Shown here: positions 1 through 5,337 of the stretch, in pieces
Layout of the letters: the number at the start of each line of letters is the position of its first letter
Numbering within the stretch: position 1 is the stretch's first letter
NCBI RefSeq assembly: GCF_015207245.1
Contig: NZ_JADEXF010000320.1
Location: 1 to 5,337, forward strand
DNA from: Nostoc cf. edaphicum LEGE 07299
GTDB lineage: Bacteria > Cyanobacteriota > Cyanobacteriia > Cyanobacteriales > Nostocaceae
Direction of reading: 5' to 3'
Length of the DNA stretch: 5,337 nt
Position numbers and translations under genes: made by a program
The notes under the pieces: generated by a model
What the model saw: only the letters and a program-made list of their open reading frames with translations
Databases searched by the model: none
What the model was told of the DNA's origin: nothing

Positions 1-761
1 GTATTGTCTTAGAAGCAAGAGCATTAACTCGCCGCTTTGGTGGTTTAGTGGCGGTAAATAATGTATCTTTTAGTGTAAATAAACATGAGATTTTTGGATT
101 AATTGGCCCTAATGGAGCTGGCAAAACAACACTGTTTAATTTGATTACTGCCTTTATTCCACCTTCTGGCGGCCAATTAATTTATCAAGGTGCAGAAGTT
201 TCTCAACTGCGGCCTCATCAAATTGCGGCTTTAGGTATCGCCCGTACCTTCCAAAATATTCGGTTGTTTGGGGAATTATCGGCGTTAGAAAATGTGATAA
301 TCGCCCGACATTTACACATCCAAAGTAATATGATTACAGGTGTTTTGGGATTACCACCAGCGCCTCGTGAAGAATTGAAGACTAAGCAGAAAGCTTTAGA
401 TTTATTAGATTTGGTGGGATTAAGCGATCGCGCTGACGAAAAAGCCAAAAACTTTGCTTACGGCGATCAGCGTCGGCTAGAAATTGCCCGTGCTTTAGCA
501 TTGGAACCGCAAATTTTACTTCTCGATGAGCCGGCGGCGGGAATGAACCCAAATGAAAAGCAGCAGTTGAGTGAATTTATCCGTAGCCTGCGCGATCGCT
601 TCAATTTGACGATCGTTCTGATTGAACACCATGTACCATTGGTTATGGGTTTGTGCGATCGCATTGCTGTATTAGATTTTGGTCAATTAATTGCCTTGGG
701 CGAACCATCTGTAGTCAGAAATAACCCGGCTGTAATTGAAGCTTATTTGGGAAATGATTGA
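1..761 (+). CDS. livG: Branched-chain/neutral amino-acid ABC transporter ATP-binding subunit, LivG/NatA type (5' end outside window)
   Basis: This is a cytoplasmic ATPase that powers a LivHM-type permease importing branched-chain or neutral amino acids; in cyanobacteria such subunits belong to the Nat system. The frame is open from base 3 and already reads ILEARALTRRFGGLVAVNNV, the usual LivG N-terminus. The GTG at 48 is therefore internal, and the true start lies just left of the window. Visible motifs: Walker A GPNGAGKT at 105-128, Q-loop Gln at 252-254, ABC signature AYGDQ at 456-470 (this family usually has a Tyr-Gly form of LSGGQ), Walker B ILLLDE at 513-530 with catalytic Glu at 528-530, and H-loop His at 627-629. 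The C-terminus VIEAYLGND is typical of LivG. The insert between the Walker motifs fits LivG rather than the urea-transport paralogue UrtD. HIP1 sites lie at 424, 592 and 655. Its partner livF follows on the same strand after 491 bp. The substrate cannot be read from the ATPase alone. Confidence 0.93.
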   Translation, partial: IVLEARALTRRFGGLVAVNNVSFSVNKHEIFGLIGPNGAGKTTLFNLITAFIPPSGGQLIYQGAEVSQLRPHQIAALGIARTFQNIRLFGELSALENVIIARHLHIQSNMITGVLGLPPAPREELKTKQKALDLLDLVGLSDRADEKAKNFAYGDQRRLEIARALALEPQILLLDEPAAGMNPNEKQQLSEFIRSLRDRFNLTIVLIEHHVPLVMGLCDRIAVLDFGQLIALGEPSVVRNNPAVIEAYLGND

Positions 762-762
762 A

Positions 763-776
763 TTTATCTAGATAAA
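763..776. repeat. 14-bp perfect palindrome between convergent gene ends
   Basis: TTTATCTAGATAAA is a perfect inverted repeat with no loop. It begins two bases after the livG stop and overlaps the opposite-strand stop codon of the nuclease fragment. It has no flanking T-run beyond AAAA on the right. It could act weakly as a bidirectional stop signal or mark an insertion junction, but a 14-bp AT-rich palindrome can also arise by chance in 5 kb. Confidence 0.3.
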
Positions 777-1174
777 ATTACCACAAATTCGTCTAAAGAA
801 CTCACAGCGATCGCGCTATCCATTAAATTCTCTAATTTTTCCACACTTTCACCCTCAAGCCTTGCTTCCACTTCATGAGGAATTTCACCAAAGCGTCGTC
901 GCAATACTCGGATTAACTGCTGTAGCGTACCCAGATGAAGACCCTGCTGAATACCTTTTTGTTCAATTTCTTGATACCAAGGCGATTCTCGCAATACTGC
1001 CATATCCAACCTCATGATTTGTTGCACTAAAAGCGTGTCTAACACAAAGCTAGCAAAAAATGCCAGCAATGATTCTAATTGGTTCAACTGTGCATCTGCT
1101 CGTAGCGCCTGTAATGCGCGTTGCACAACTGATACCTCTCCCCCTCCTCGAAGTTGATTTTTAAGTTGAAGCAA
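764..1174 (-). pseudogene. C-terminal fragment of a cyanobacterial Rpn/DUF4351-type nuclease-like protein
   Basis: The frame encodes 136 residues from a TTG at 1174. The sequence resembles the C-terminal half of a large cyanobacterial family often auto-annotated as Rpn-family recombination-promoting nuclease/putative transposase, DUF4351 protein, or 'flagellar assembly protein H'. Recognisable parts are a helical block (QLESLLAFFASFVLD, residues 32-46), the stretch LRESPWYQEI (61-70), a Gly/Gln linker KGIQQG (73-78), and a C-terminal domain with RRRFGEIP (92-99). Full-length relatives, as I recall them, are about 250-300 residues, with a PD-(D/E)XK nuclease domain at the N-terminus. Here a TAG lies two codons upstream of the TTG, and only 78 bp separate the fragment from livF, so the nuclease half is absent. 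It converges on livG with 2 bp between stop codons. The frame itself has no stops, and a GTG at 1126-1124 follows GAGAGG with 8-base spacing, so a C-terminal peptide of about 120 residues could still be made. Family assignment is from memory of the pattern, not a search. Confidence 0.7.
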
Positions 1175-1204
1175 TGTCTACGCACTGTTTTAAGAAATGT
1201 ATGA

Positions 1205-1233
1205 TTGATGTATCTTAGATTTTGAATTAACAT
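1205..1233 (+). promoter_or_regulatory. Possible sigma-70-type promoter upstream of livF
   Basis: TTGATG (1205-1210) and TAACAT (1228-1233) are separated by 17 bases, about 20 bp before the livF ATG. The 78-bp leader also has an 8-bp inverted repeat, AGAAATGT at 1193-1200 and ACATTTCT at 1230-1237. If the fragment to the left blocks read-through from livG, livF would need its own promoter here. Both hexamers are weak and the leader is AT-rich, so chance is a real alternative. Confidence 0.22.
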
Positions 1234-1252
1234 TTCTGGATGTAAACCGCCC

Positions 1253-1984
1253 ATGAAAGCCGATAGTAAGCCAAACTATACAATTTTAGAAGTTCAAGAA
1301 CTTGATGTTAATTATGGCGGCATCCAAGCTTTAAAAAAGATTAATTTAATTATTCAAAAAGGCGAGGTAGTTACTCTAATTGGTGCTAATGGTGCTGGAA
1401 AAACGACTACACTTCGCGCCATATCTAAAGTAGTTAATCCTAAGAGTGGCGTAATTATCTATAATGGACATAATATTACCCGCCGCCAAACTCACGAAGT
1501 TGTACAACTTGGTATCGCCCACTGTCCTGAAGGACGCAGAGTATTAGCGCGACAAACAGTATTTGATAATTTACTTTTGGGTGCTTATATTCGCTCCAAT
1601 CAAGCGGAGATAAAAGCAGATATTCAGCGCCAATTTGATCTATTTCCCCGCTTGTCACAAAGACGCAATCAACTAGCAGGAACTCTTAGTGGTGGTGAAC
1701 AACAAATGTTAGCGATCGCTCGCGCTGTCATGAGTAAACCACAACTGTTACTTTTAGACGAGCCTAGCTTAGGTTTAGCACCTGCGATCGTCCGGGAAAT
1801 ATTCTCAATTATTGAAAATCTCCGTGCTACAGGCGTGACTATTTTGTTAGTTGAACAAAACGCTAATCTAGCACTACAAATTGCCGATCGCGGTTATGTT
1901 TTAGAAGCTGGTTCTATTACTTTAACAGGTGCAGCATCAGAATTGATTAGTGATGAGCGAGTCAAAAAAGCTTATTTAGGATAA
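1253..1984 (+). CDS. livF: Branched-chain/neutral amino-acid ABC transporter ATP-binding subunit, LivF/NatE type
   Basis: This 243-residue protein is the second ATPase of the heterodimer that drives LivHM-type amino-acid import. Domain features: A-loop Tyr21 (NYGGIQAL, residues 20-27), Walker A GANGAGKTT (44-52), family-typical GIAHCPEGRRVL (87-98), a canonical signature LSGGE (145-149), Walker B LLLLDE (165-170) with Glu170, D-loop SLGLAP, and VEQNANLAL (200-208). The H-loop position is Gln202 rather than His, which is normal for LivF proteins. The following LQIADRGYVLEAG is also a LivF hallmark and argues against UrtE. The ATG at 1253 leaves about ten extra residues before the conserved ILEV; no good Shine-Dalgarno sequence is visible, so the N-terminus is less certain than the rest. 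The length is slightly over the usual 233-240. livG is upstream on the same strand, with the nuclease fragment between them. The Uma2-family gene begins 33 bp downstream and may be co-transcribed. The permease and binding-protein genes are not in this window; in cyanobacteria they are often unlinked. Confidence 0.95.
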   Translation: MKADSKPNYTILEVQELDVNYGGIQALKKINLIIQKGEVVTLIGANGAGKTTTLRAISKVVNPKSGVIIYNGHNITRRQTHEVVQLGIAHCPEGRRVLARQTVFDNLLLGAYIRSNQAEIKADIQRQFDLFPRLSQRRNQLAGTLSGGEQQMLAIARAVMSKPQLLLLDEPSLGLAPAIVREIFSIIENLRATGVTILLVEQNANLALQIADRGYVLEAGSITLTGAASELISDERVKKAYLG

Positions 1985-2002
1985 TTAATTAAATTAAAAC
2001 TT

Positions 2003-2008
2003 GGGAGG
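2003..2008 (+). promoter_or_regulatory. Strong ribosome binding site for the Uma2-family gene
   Basis: GGGAGG lies 9 bases before the ATG at 2018. It is the clearest Shine-Dalgarno match in the window and fixes the start of the Uma2-family gene. It sits inside the 33-bp gap after livF, consistent with translation from a shared transcript. Confidence 0.75.
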
Positions 2009-2017
2009 TACAAGCAC

Positions 2018-2581
2018 ATGGTAAAATCAGCAACTAAACCCCTAACCTTAGAAGAGTTTTTGAAACTACCAGAAACAAAGCCTAGCTCAGAATACATCAA
2101 TGGTCAAATTCTTCAAAAGCCAATGCCTCAAGGAAAACATAGTATTCTTCAGGGTGAATTAGTTAGTAATATCAATTCTGTAGTTAAACCTCAAAGAGTT
2201 GCCCTTGCTTTTCCAGAATTGCGGTGTACTTTTGGCGGACGCTCAATTGTCCCTGATGTAGCTGTGTTTGCTTGGGAACGAATTCCCATAGATGAACATG
2301 GAGATGTAGCAAATGTATTTAAGACATATCCAGACTGGACAATTGAGATTCTTTCACCAGAACAAAGCCAGACTAAAGTAACCGGAAATATTCTACATTG
2401 TTTAAAATATGGTAGTCGTTTAGGTTGGTTAATTGATCCAGGCGATCGCTCTGTTTTAGTTTATCCACCAAAGCAGCAACCAGAACTTTTACAAGAAGAA
2501 CAAGAAATATTACCAGTTCCCGATTTAGTTAGCGATTTTAAATTAACTGTAGGGCAATTATTTGGATGGTTAAAGTTATAA
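2018..2581 (+). CDS. Uma2-family (DUF820) PD-(D/E)XK endonuclease-like protein
   Basis: This 187-residue protein belongs to the Uma2/DUF820 family, which is hugely expanded in cyanobacteria and has a PD-(D/E)XK restriction-endonuclease fold. No physiological role is established for most members. Visible family features: the N-terminal LTLEEFLKLPE (9-19), the SSEYINGQI block (23-31) with Glu25, His41 in the helix that follows, the catalytic-type Asp80 in VPDVAVF (78-84), Glu110 in WTIEILSPEQSQTK (107-120) with Lys120, and the C-terminal GSRLGWLIDP (132-141). The fold and candidate active-site acids therefore appear intact, and the length is normal for the family (about 180-200). It follows livF by 33 bp with a strong ribosome binding site but has no evident functional link to transport. 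It could be a transposon-era passenger or a stand-alone nuclease. One HIP1 site lies at 2442, so base composition does not suggest recent transfer. Confidence 0.9.
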   Translation: MVKSATKPLTLEEFLKLPETKPSSEYINGQILQKPMPQGKHSILQGELVSNINSVVKPQRVALAFPELRCTFGGRSIVPDVAVFAWERIPIDEHGDVANVFKTYPDWTIEILSPEQSQTKVTGNILHCLKYGSRLGWLIDPGDRSVLVYPPKQQPELLQEEQEILPVPDLVSDFKLTVGQLFGWLKL

Positions 2582-2594
2582 GCAATCGTATAGA

Positions 2595-2675
2595 TTAATA
2601 AAAACGGGTAATAGTTGGAAATTTGCGACTGAAGCTGATTTAGAAGATTTTGTCTGGGCGAATTTAAACCGATAA
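2595..2675 (+). pseudogene. Short remnant resembling the N-terminus of a cyanobacterial NucS/DUF91-like endonuclease
   Basis: In the gap after the Uma2-family gene, one frame reads LIKTGNSWKFATEADLEDF and then VWANLNR before TAA at 2673-2675. The pattern Trp-Lys-Phe, Glu-Ala-Asp-Leu-Glu-Asp-Phe, Trp-x-Asn-Leu strongly recalls the first residues of cyanobacterial proteins annotated as NucS-domain/DUF91 endonucleases. Those continue for well over 100 residues into the nuclease domain. No start codon is present in frame between the Uma2 stop and this stretch, and the reading stops after about 26 codons. It therefore cannot be a working gene and is best read as a decayed leftover. The match is from memory of the family and the stretch is short. 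Confidence 0.5.
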
Positions 2676-2682
2676 CTTTTCC

Positions 2683-2700
2683 TAATAATTAGCATTATTA
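2683..2700. repeat. Small AT-only hairpin
   Basis: TAATAAT (2683-2689) pairs with ATTATTA (2694-2700) around the 4-base loop TAGC. The second arm is repeated at 2704-2710. The stem is all A-T and has no clear T-tract directly after it, so it would be a weak terminator for the Uma2-family transcript at best. Confidence 0.25.
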
Positions 2701-2733
2701 AATATTATTACAATTTTTGTCATATATTAATAT

Positions 2734-2762
2734 TTGCAGCCCTCCTTGCAGATATCTATATA
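2734..2762 (+). promoter_or_regulatory. Possible promoter for the phosphatase-glucokinase unit
   Basis: TTGCAG (2734-2739) and TATATA (2757-2762) are spaced by 17 bases, placing a start site roughly 35 bp before the phosphatase ATG at 2805. TTGCAG recurs at 2746-2751, so the region carries a 12-bp-spaced direct repeat that could instead be a regulator-binding site. The -35 match is weak (only TTG fits well). Position is the best argument: this is the only sizeable gap upstream of the three-gene unit. Confidence 0.3.
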
Positions 2763-2804
2763 TTTGTTTAGCGGCGAATTCTATTCACCGGAATAATTAA
2801 ACCC

Positions 2805-3452
2805 ATGAGTCAAATAGTCTGGATAGCAAGACACGCTAACCGCCTCGACTTCGTAAACCCCGATTGGTTTCTTACCGCCGAACGACGCTACGATCCACCC
2901 TTGTCTGATGATGGTATGGTGCAGGCACAGCAGTTAGCTAAACGATTAAAAGGAGGAAATATTGGCCATATTTTCGCTTCTCCTTTTCTACGAACCGTAC
3001 AAACGGCAAACGCAGTTGCAGAAATGCTCGACTTGCCGATTAAACTCGAAACAGGCTTGAGTGAATGGCTAAATCCAGTTTGGATGACGGAAGAACCCGT
3101 AAGACTGTCAACTCCAGCATTAGCAGAGTTATTCCCCAGAATTGACAGCAGCTATACCTCGCGCATCGCCGCAAAATTTCCTGAAACTCACGAAAAAGTG
3201 CGAGAACGTTCTGGACAAACTGCTAGATGTTTAGCTACTGAGTTCTACCCAGAGGATATCCTGCTAGTAGCACATGGTGCATCTGTATTGGGCGGAGCAA
3301 TGGGGTTAGTGGGGGAAATCGCCAAAACAGAAGTCAAAGCTTCTTTGTGTTCTCTGGTAAAAGTGGTACGCCAGGAACCAGAATGGTTATTAGAACTAAC
3401 GGGAGATACTTCCCATTTAACCCACATAGAAGAAGTTATTCGATTTGCTTAA
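2805..3452 (+). CDS. Histidine phosphatase family protein (phosphoglycerate-mutase-like, Sts/UBASH3-type motif spacing)
   Basis: This 215-residue cytosolic protein belongs to the histidine phosphatase (phosphoglycerate-mutase-like) superfamily, which uses a phospho-histidine intermediate. The active-site set can be read directly: Arg9-His10 (nucleophile), Arg63 in SPFLRTVQTA (59-68), Glu87 in GLSEW (84-88) as likely acid/base, and His157 in VAHGASV (155-161). The motif is RHANR rather than the usual RHG. Arg13 and the following Asp15, Trp21 and YDPPLSDDG (29-37) resemble the RHGxRxD arrangement of Sts/UBASH3-like phosphatases more than classical phosphoglycerate mutases or CobC. All catalytic residues are present, so activity is expected, but the substrate is unknown. 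No signal peptide is visible. An in-frame stop at 2769-2771 limits upstream extension, and no strong Shine-Dalgarno sequence precedes the ATG. Glucokinase follows after 85 bp on the same strand, suggesting shared expression and perhaps a sugar-phosphate or phosphoprotein substrate; that last point is inference. Confidence 0.9.
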   Translation: MSQIVWIARHANRLDFVNPDWFLTAERRYDPPLSDDGMVQAQQLAKRLKGGNIGHIFASPFLRTVQTANAVAEMLDLPIKLETGLSEWLNPVWMTEEPVRLSTPALAELFPRIDSSYTSRIAAKFPETHEKVRERSGQTARCLATEFYPEDILLVAHGASVLGGAMGLVGEIAKTEVKASLCSLVKVVRQEPEWLLELTGDTSHLTHIEEVIRFA

Positions 3453-3537
3453 ACCTCTGATAGAGATTTGCGTTCATGGCTTCTGATACGTTGAGTACAT
3501 CTTACAAAAAAAGTAATTTAATTCACCAATAAATTCT

Positions 3538-4563
3538 ATGACTTTGTTACTAGCAGGAGATATCGGCGGTACAAAAACTATTCTGCGATTGGTTGAAACA
3601 TCAGATTCATCGGTTCTACATACTATTTATCAGGAAAGTTACCACAGTGCCGATTTTCCTGATTTAGTACCGATAGTGCAGGAGTTTTTGGTCAAAGCTA
3701 ATACACCTACACCAGATAAGGCTTGTTTTGCGATCGCCGGCCCCATTGTCAAAAATACTGCCAAACTGACCAATTTAGTTTGGTTCTTGGATACCGAACG
3801 TCTACAAGAAGAATTGGGTATCCCTCACATTTCTTTGATTAACGACTTCGCCGCCATTGGTTACGGCATTTTAGGTTTACAAAAACAAGACTTGCTGACG
3901 TTGCAAGTTGGCAAATCTCAACCTGAAGCCCCAATTGCAATTATTGGTGCTGGTACTGGTTTAGGGCAAGGATTTTTAATTAGACAGGGAAACTACTATC
4001 AAGTTTTTTCTTCAGAAGGTGGACACGCTGACTTTGCTCCTCGAAACGAGATCGAGTTTCAATTGTTGAGATACCTGCTAGGTAAACATGATATCCAGCG
4101 CGTTTCTGTGGAACGCGTGGTTTCTGGAATGGGAATTGTGGCAATTTACCAATTTCTGCGCGATCGCAAATTTGCCACAGAATCACCAGATATTGCCCAA
4201 ATAGTTAGAACTTGGGAACAAGAAGCGGGACAGGAAGAGAAAAGTGTCGATCCTGGTGCTGTCATTGGTACAGCTGCACTAGAAAAACGCGATCGCCTCT
4301 GCGAACAAACTTTGCAATTATTTGTAGAAGCTTACGGTGCAGAAGCCGGTAATCTCGCCCTGAAACTCCTACCTTACGGTGGCTTATACATCGCTGGTGG
4401 AATTGCACCGAAAATCCTATCCTTAATCCAAAATAGCGGTTTCTTATTGAATTTCACCCAAAAAGGTAGGATGCGCCGCCTCCTCGAAGAGATTCCCGTG
4501 TATGTTATCCTCAACTCGCAAGTCGGCCTAATTGGTGCTGCTTTATGTGCTGCTAGGTTATAA
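3538..4563 (+). CDS. glk: Glucokinase
   Basis: This is an ATP-dependent glucokinase (EC 2.7.1.2) of the bacterial Glk family (hexokinase-like fold, not ROK). It converts glucose to glucose 6-phosphate at the entry of glycolysis and the oxidative pentose-phosphate pathway, used in the dark or on sugars. Visible motifs: phosphate-1 loop AGDIGGTKT (6-14), AIAGPI (65-70), LINDFAAIGYG (100-110) with catalytic base Asp103, phosphate-2 GAGTGLGQG (137-145), glucose-binding SEGGHADFAP (159-168) with Glu160 and His163, ERVVSG (192-197) with Glu192, and adenosine-side GGLYIAGGIAPK (281-292). At 341 residues it is complete and slightly longer than E. coli Glk. The ATG at 3538 sits just ahead of the conserved loop, and an in-frame TAA at 3514-3516 rules out much extension; no clear Shine-Dalgarno sequence is visible. 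The 85-bp leader shows only a very weak promoter-like TTGAGT at 3491. HIP1 sites lie at 3730, 4160 and 4289. It probably shares a transcript with the phosphatase upstream and the exported protein 45 bp downstream. Confidence 0.96.
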   Translation: MTLLLAGDIGGTKTILRLVETSDSSVLHTIYQESYHSADFPDLVPIVQEFLVKANTPTPDKACFAIAGPIVKNTAKLTNLVWFLDTERLQEELGIPHISLINDFAAIGYGILGLQKQDLLTLQVGKSQPEAPIAIIGAGTGLGQGFLIRQGNYYQVFSSEGGHADFAPRNEIEFQLLRYLLGKHDIQRVSVERVVSGMGIVAIYQFLRDRKFATESPDIAQIVRTWEQEAGQEEKSVDPGAVIGTAALEKRDRLCEQTLQLFVEAYGAEAGNLALKLLPYGGLYIAGGIAPKILSLIQNSGFLLNFTQKGRMRRLLEEIPVYVILNSQVGLIGAALCAARL

Positions 4564-4608
4564 CAGCTGGCATCATCAGTGAGATCAGCATCTCAAAGGG
4601 CAAAAAAT

Positions 4609-5211
4609 ATGACAGTTAAAAGTCTGTTGCCACTAATAGCCGCCACGATAGTCTGTGGTGGTTCTGTTCTTGTAGAAGCGCGTCAACCCAAATCTCCGGT
4701 AGCTGTTGTCAAACCAAAGGTTTCTCAACCCGTGCAGCCACAATGGAAGTTATACACCGCTCCAGATGGACGTTTTACAATTTTGATGCCGGGAAACCCC
4801 AATAGAAATACCGAATCCCAAAAAACTTACATGGGGGAAATTACCTTAGAAATATTTGTCGCTCAACCGCCAAAACAGCAGGTAGCATACATAGTTGCTT
4901 ACAATGATTTTCCTTATAGTTACGGTCAAATGGCCGATCCTCAAGCTGTACTTAATAATGCACGGGATATGGCTTTAAAGACTACGAAAAGTAATTTAAT
5001 TAGTCAACGAAACATTCGTAGTTACAATAATCATCCCGGCAAAGAAATTCAGTACATCAATTCTGGAGGGAAAATTACTATAAGTAGAATGTATGTTGCC
5101 GAAGGAAGACTATATCAAGTAATGGCAATCACTACAAAAAAACAGCAAAAGACACTAGCTAAAACCATTACTGGGTATTTAAATTCTTTCAATGTAGTTT
5201 TGAAAAAGTGA
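4609..5211 (+). CDS. Small exported protein of unknown function (PsbP/DUF1795-like pattern)
   Basis: From the ATG at 4609 this is a 200-residue secreted protein. That start is preferred over a GTG 30 bp upstream because AAAGGG (4595-4600) sits 8 bases before it and because it places the signal peptide at the very N-terminus. The signal has Lys4, a hydrophobic core (about residues 6-22) and a likely signal-peptidase-I site after VEA (22-24). Cys16 is not in a proper lipobox. A Pro/Val/Lys-rich linker (25-45) leads to a globular domain starting WKLYTAPDGRFTILMPGNP (46-64), followed by alternating strand-like segments and a final helix. The 'PDGRF...MPG.P' opening is common in cyanobacterial periplasmic or thylakoid-lumen proteins and in DUF1795/PsbP-like folds; I cannot name the family with certainty. 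No enzymatic residues are recognisable. The protein is basic, with many lysines. It lies 45 bp after glk and directly before a strong hairpin, so it is probably the last gene of that unit. Confidence 0.82.
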   Translation: MTVKSLLPLIAATIVCGGSVLVEARQPKSPVAVVKPKVSQPVQPQWKLYTAPDGRFTILMPGNPNRNTESQKTYMGEITLEIFVAQPPKQQVAYIVAYNDFPYSYGQMADPQAVLNNARDMALKTTKSNLISQRNIRSYNNHPGKEIQYINSGGKITISRMYVAEGRLYQVMAITTKKQQKTLAKTITGYLNSFNVVLKK

Positions 5212-5230
5212 AATAACTAACAACTTCTAC

Positions 5231-5266
5231 TATATTAGCCTTGTAATTAATTGCAGGGCTAATATA
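5231..5266. terminator. Strong 14-bp hairpin after the glk unit
   Basis: The left arm TATATTAGCCTTGT (5231-5244) pairs with GCAGGGCTAATATA (5253-5266) around the 8-base loop AATTAATT. The stem has 12 Watson-Crick and two G-U pairs. It starts 19 bases after the exported-protein stop. No T-run follows on either side, so it is not a textbook intrinsic terminator. It may work as a bidirectional or factor-assisted stop, or as a 3'-end stabiliser. Confidence 0.6.
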
Positions 5267-5292
5267 ACGTGAGTTCGACGAGTGCTATTTTG

Positions 5293-5337
5293 ACCTCTCC
5301 CCCAGCCCCTCTCCTACGTTCAAGGACAACCTCCTCG
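5293..5337. repeat. C-rich repeat-like sequence cut by the window edge
   Basis: ACCTCTCCCCCAGCCCCTCT followed by CCTACG resembles dispersed C-rich intergenic repeats that are frequent in Nostoc-type genomes. These are often half of a long hairpin with a G-rich return arm. No return arm is visible before the window ends, so its extent and structure cannot be judged. Confidence 0.35.

Larger units (their letters stand above)
424..4296. repeat. Nine dispersed HIP1 octamers (GCGATCGC)
   Basis: Exact copies begin at 424, 592, 655, 807, 1712, 2442, 3730, 4160 and 4289. This is about one per 600 bp, far above the chance rate of roughly one per 65 kb for a given octamer, and is characteristic of many cyanobacteria. 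All lie inside coding sequence: three in livG, one in the nuclease fragment, one in livF, one in the Uma2-family gene and three in glk. None occurs in the phosphatase or exported-protein genes. Confidence 0.95.

Noticed and set aside
48..50. GTG as the true start of livG
   Set aside because: The frame is open to the left edge and encodes the conserved LivG N-terminus (ILEARALTRRFGGL), so the GTG is an internal Val codon.
218..664. Minus-strand open frames within livG
   Set aside because: They overlap a well-supported ABC ATPase and have no recognisable family features; they are antisense shadows. The same applies to the minus-strand frames inside livF, the phosphatase and glk.
1134..1150. 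C-rich segment resembling the repeat at the window end (shared ACCTCTCCCCC and CCTCCTCG), as a possible repeat junction at the edge of the nuclease fragment
   Set aside because: On the coding strand it encodes RGGGE, plausibly native to the family, and the shared pieces are short and arranged differently at the two sites.
1175..1252. NtcA-type nitrogen-control site (GTA-N8-TAC) upstream of livF
   Set aside because: No match with the right spacing was found here or in the leader before glk.
1850..1864. Defective H-loop (Gln instead of His) in LivF as a sign of inactivity
   Set aside because: VEQN at this position is the normal state in LivF family members.
1..1984. Urea transporter ATPases UrtD/UrtE
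   Set aside because: The signature regions and C-termini (VIEAYLG in the first; PEGRRVL and RGYVLEAG in the second) fit LivG/LivF-type proteins better.
2582..2804. tRNA, small RNA or CRISPR repeats in the AT-rich gap
   Set aside because: No cloverleaf, no regularly spaced repeats; only short AT palindromes and a single 12-bp-spaced TTGCAG pair.

Overview
This window looks like chromosomal DNA from a filamentous, Nostoc-type cyanobacterium. The main evidence is nine copies of the octamer GCGATCGC (HIP1, the highly iterated palindrome of cyanobacteria), low-to-moderate GC, AT-rich intergenic DNA, and protein families typical of Nostocales. The organism is inferred from these signs; no marker gene is present.

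Left part (1-1984): two ATP-binding subunits of a branched-chain/neutral amino-acid ABC importer. The first (LivG/NatA type) is cut by the left window edge and enters already in frame. The second (LivF/NatE type) is complete. Between them, on the opposite strand, lies the C-terminal part of a cyanobacterial Rpn/DUF4351-type nuclease-like gene. Its N-terminal half is missing, so it appears to be a relic sitting between the two transporter genes.

Middle (2018-2804): a Uma2-family (DUF820) PD-(D/E)XK protein follows livF after 33 bp and has a clear ribosome binding site. After it comes a 223-bp AT-rich gap. The gap holds about 25 codons that resemble the start of a cyanobacterial NucS/DUF91-like endonuclease, with no start codon and an early stop, plus a small AT hairpin and a possible promoter.

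Right part (2805-5337): three same-strand genes, probably one transcription unit. They encode a histidine phosphatase with Sts/UBASH3-like active-site spacing, a bacterial glucokinase (Glk), and a small exported protein of unknown function. The unit ends at a strong 14-bp hairpin (5231-5266), followed by the cut edge of a C-rich repeat-like sequence.

I see no CRISPR array, tRNA, rRNA, complete insertion sequence or recognisable defence operon. Most of the window is ordinary housekeeping and transport content. The unusual part is 762-2804, where three different PD-(D/E)XK-nuclease-like genes or gene fragments lie around livF.
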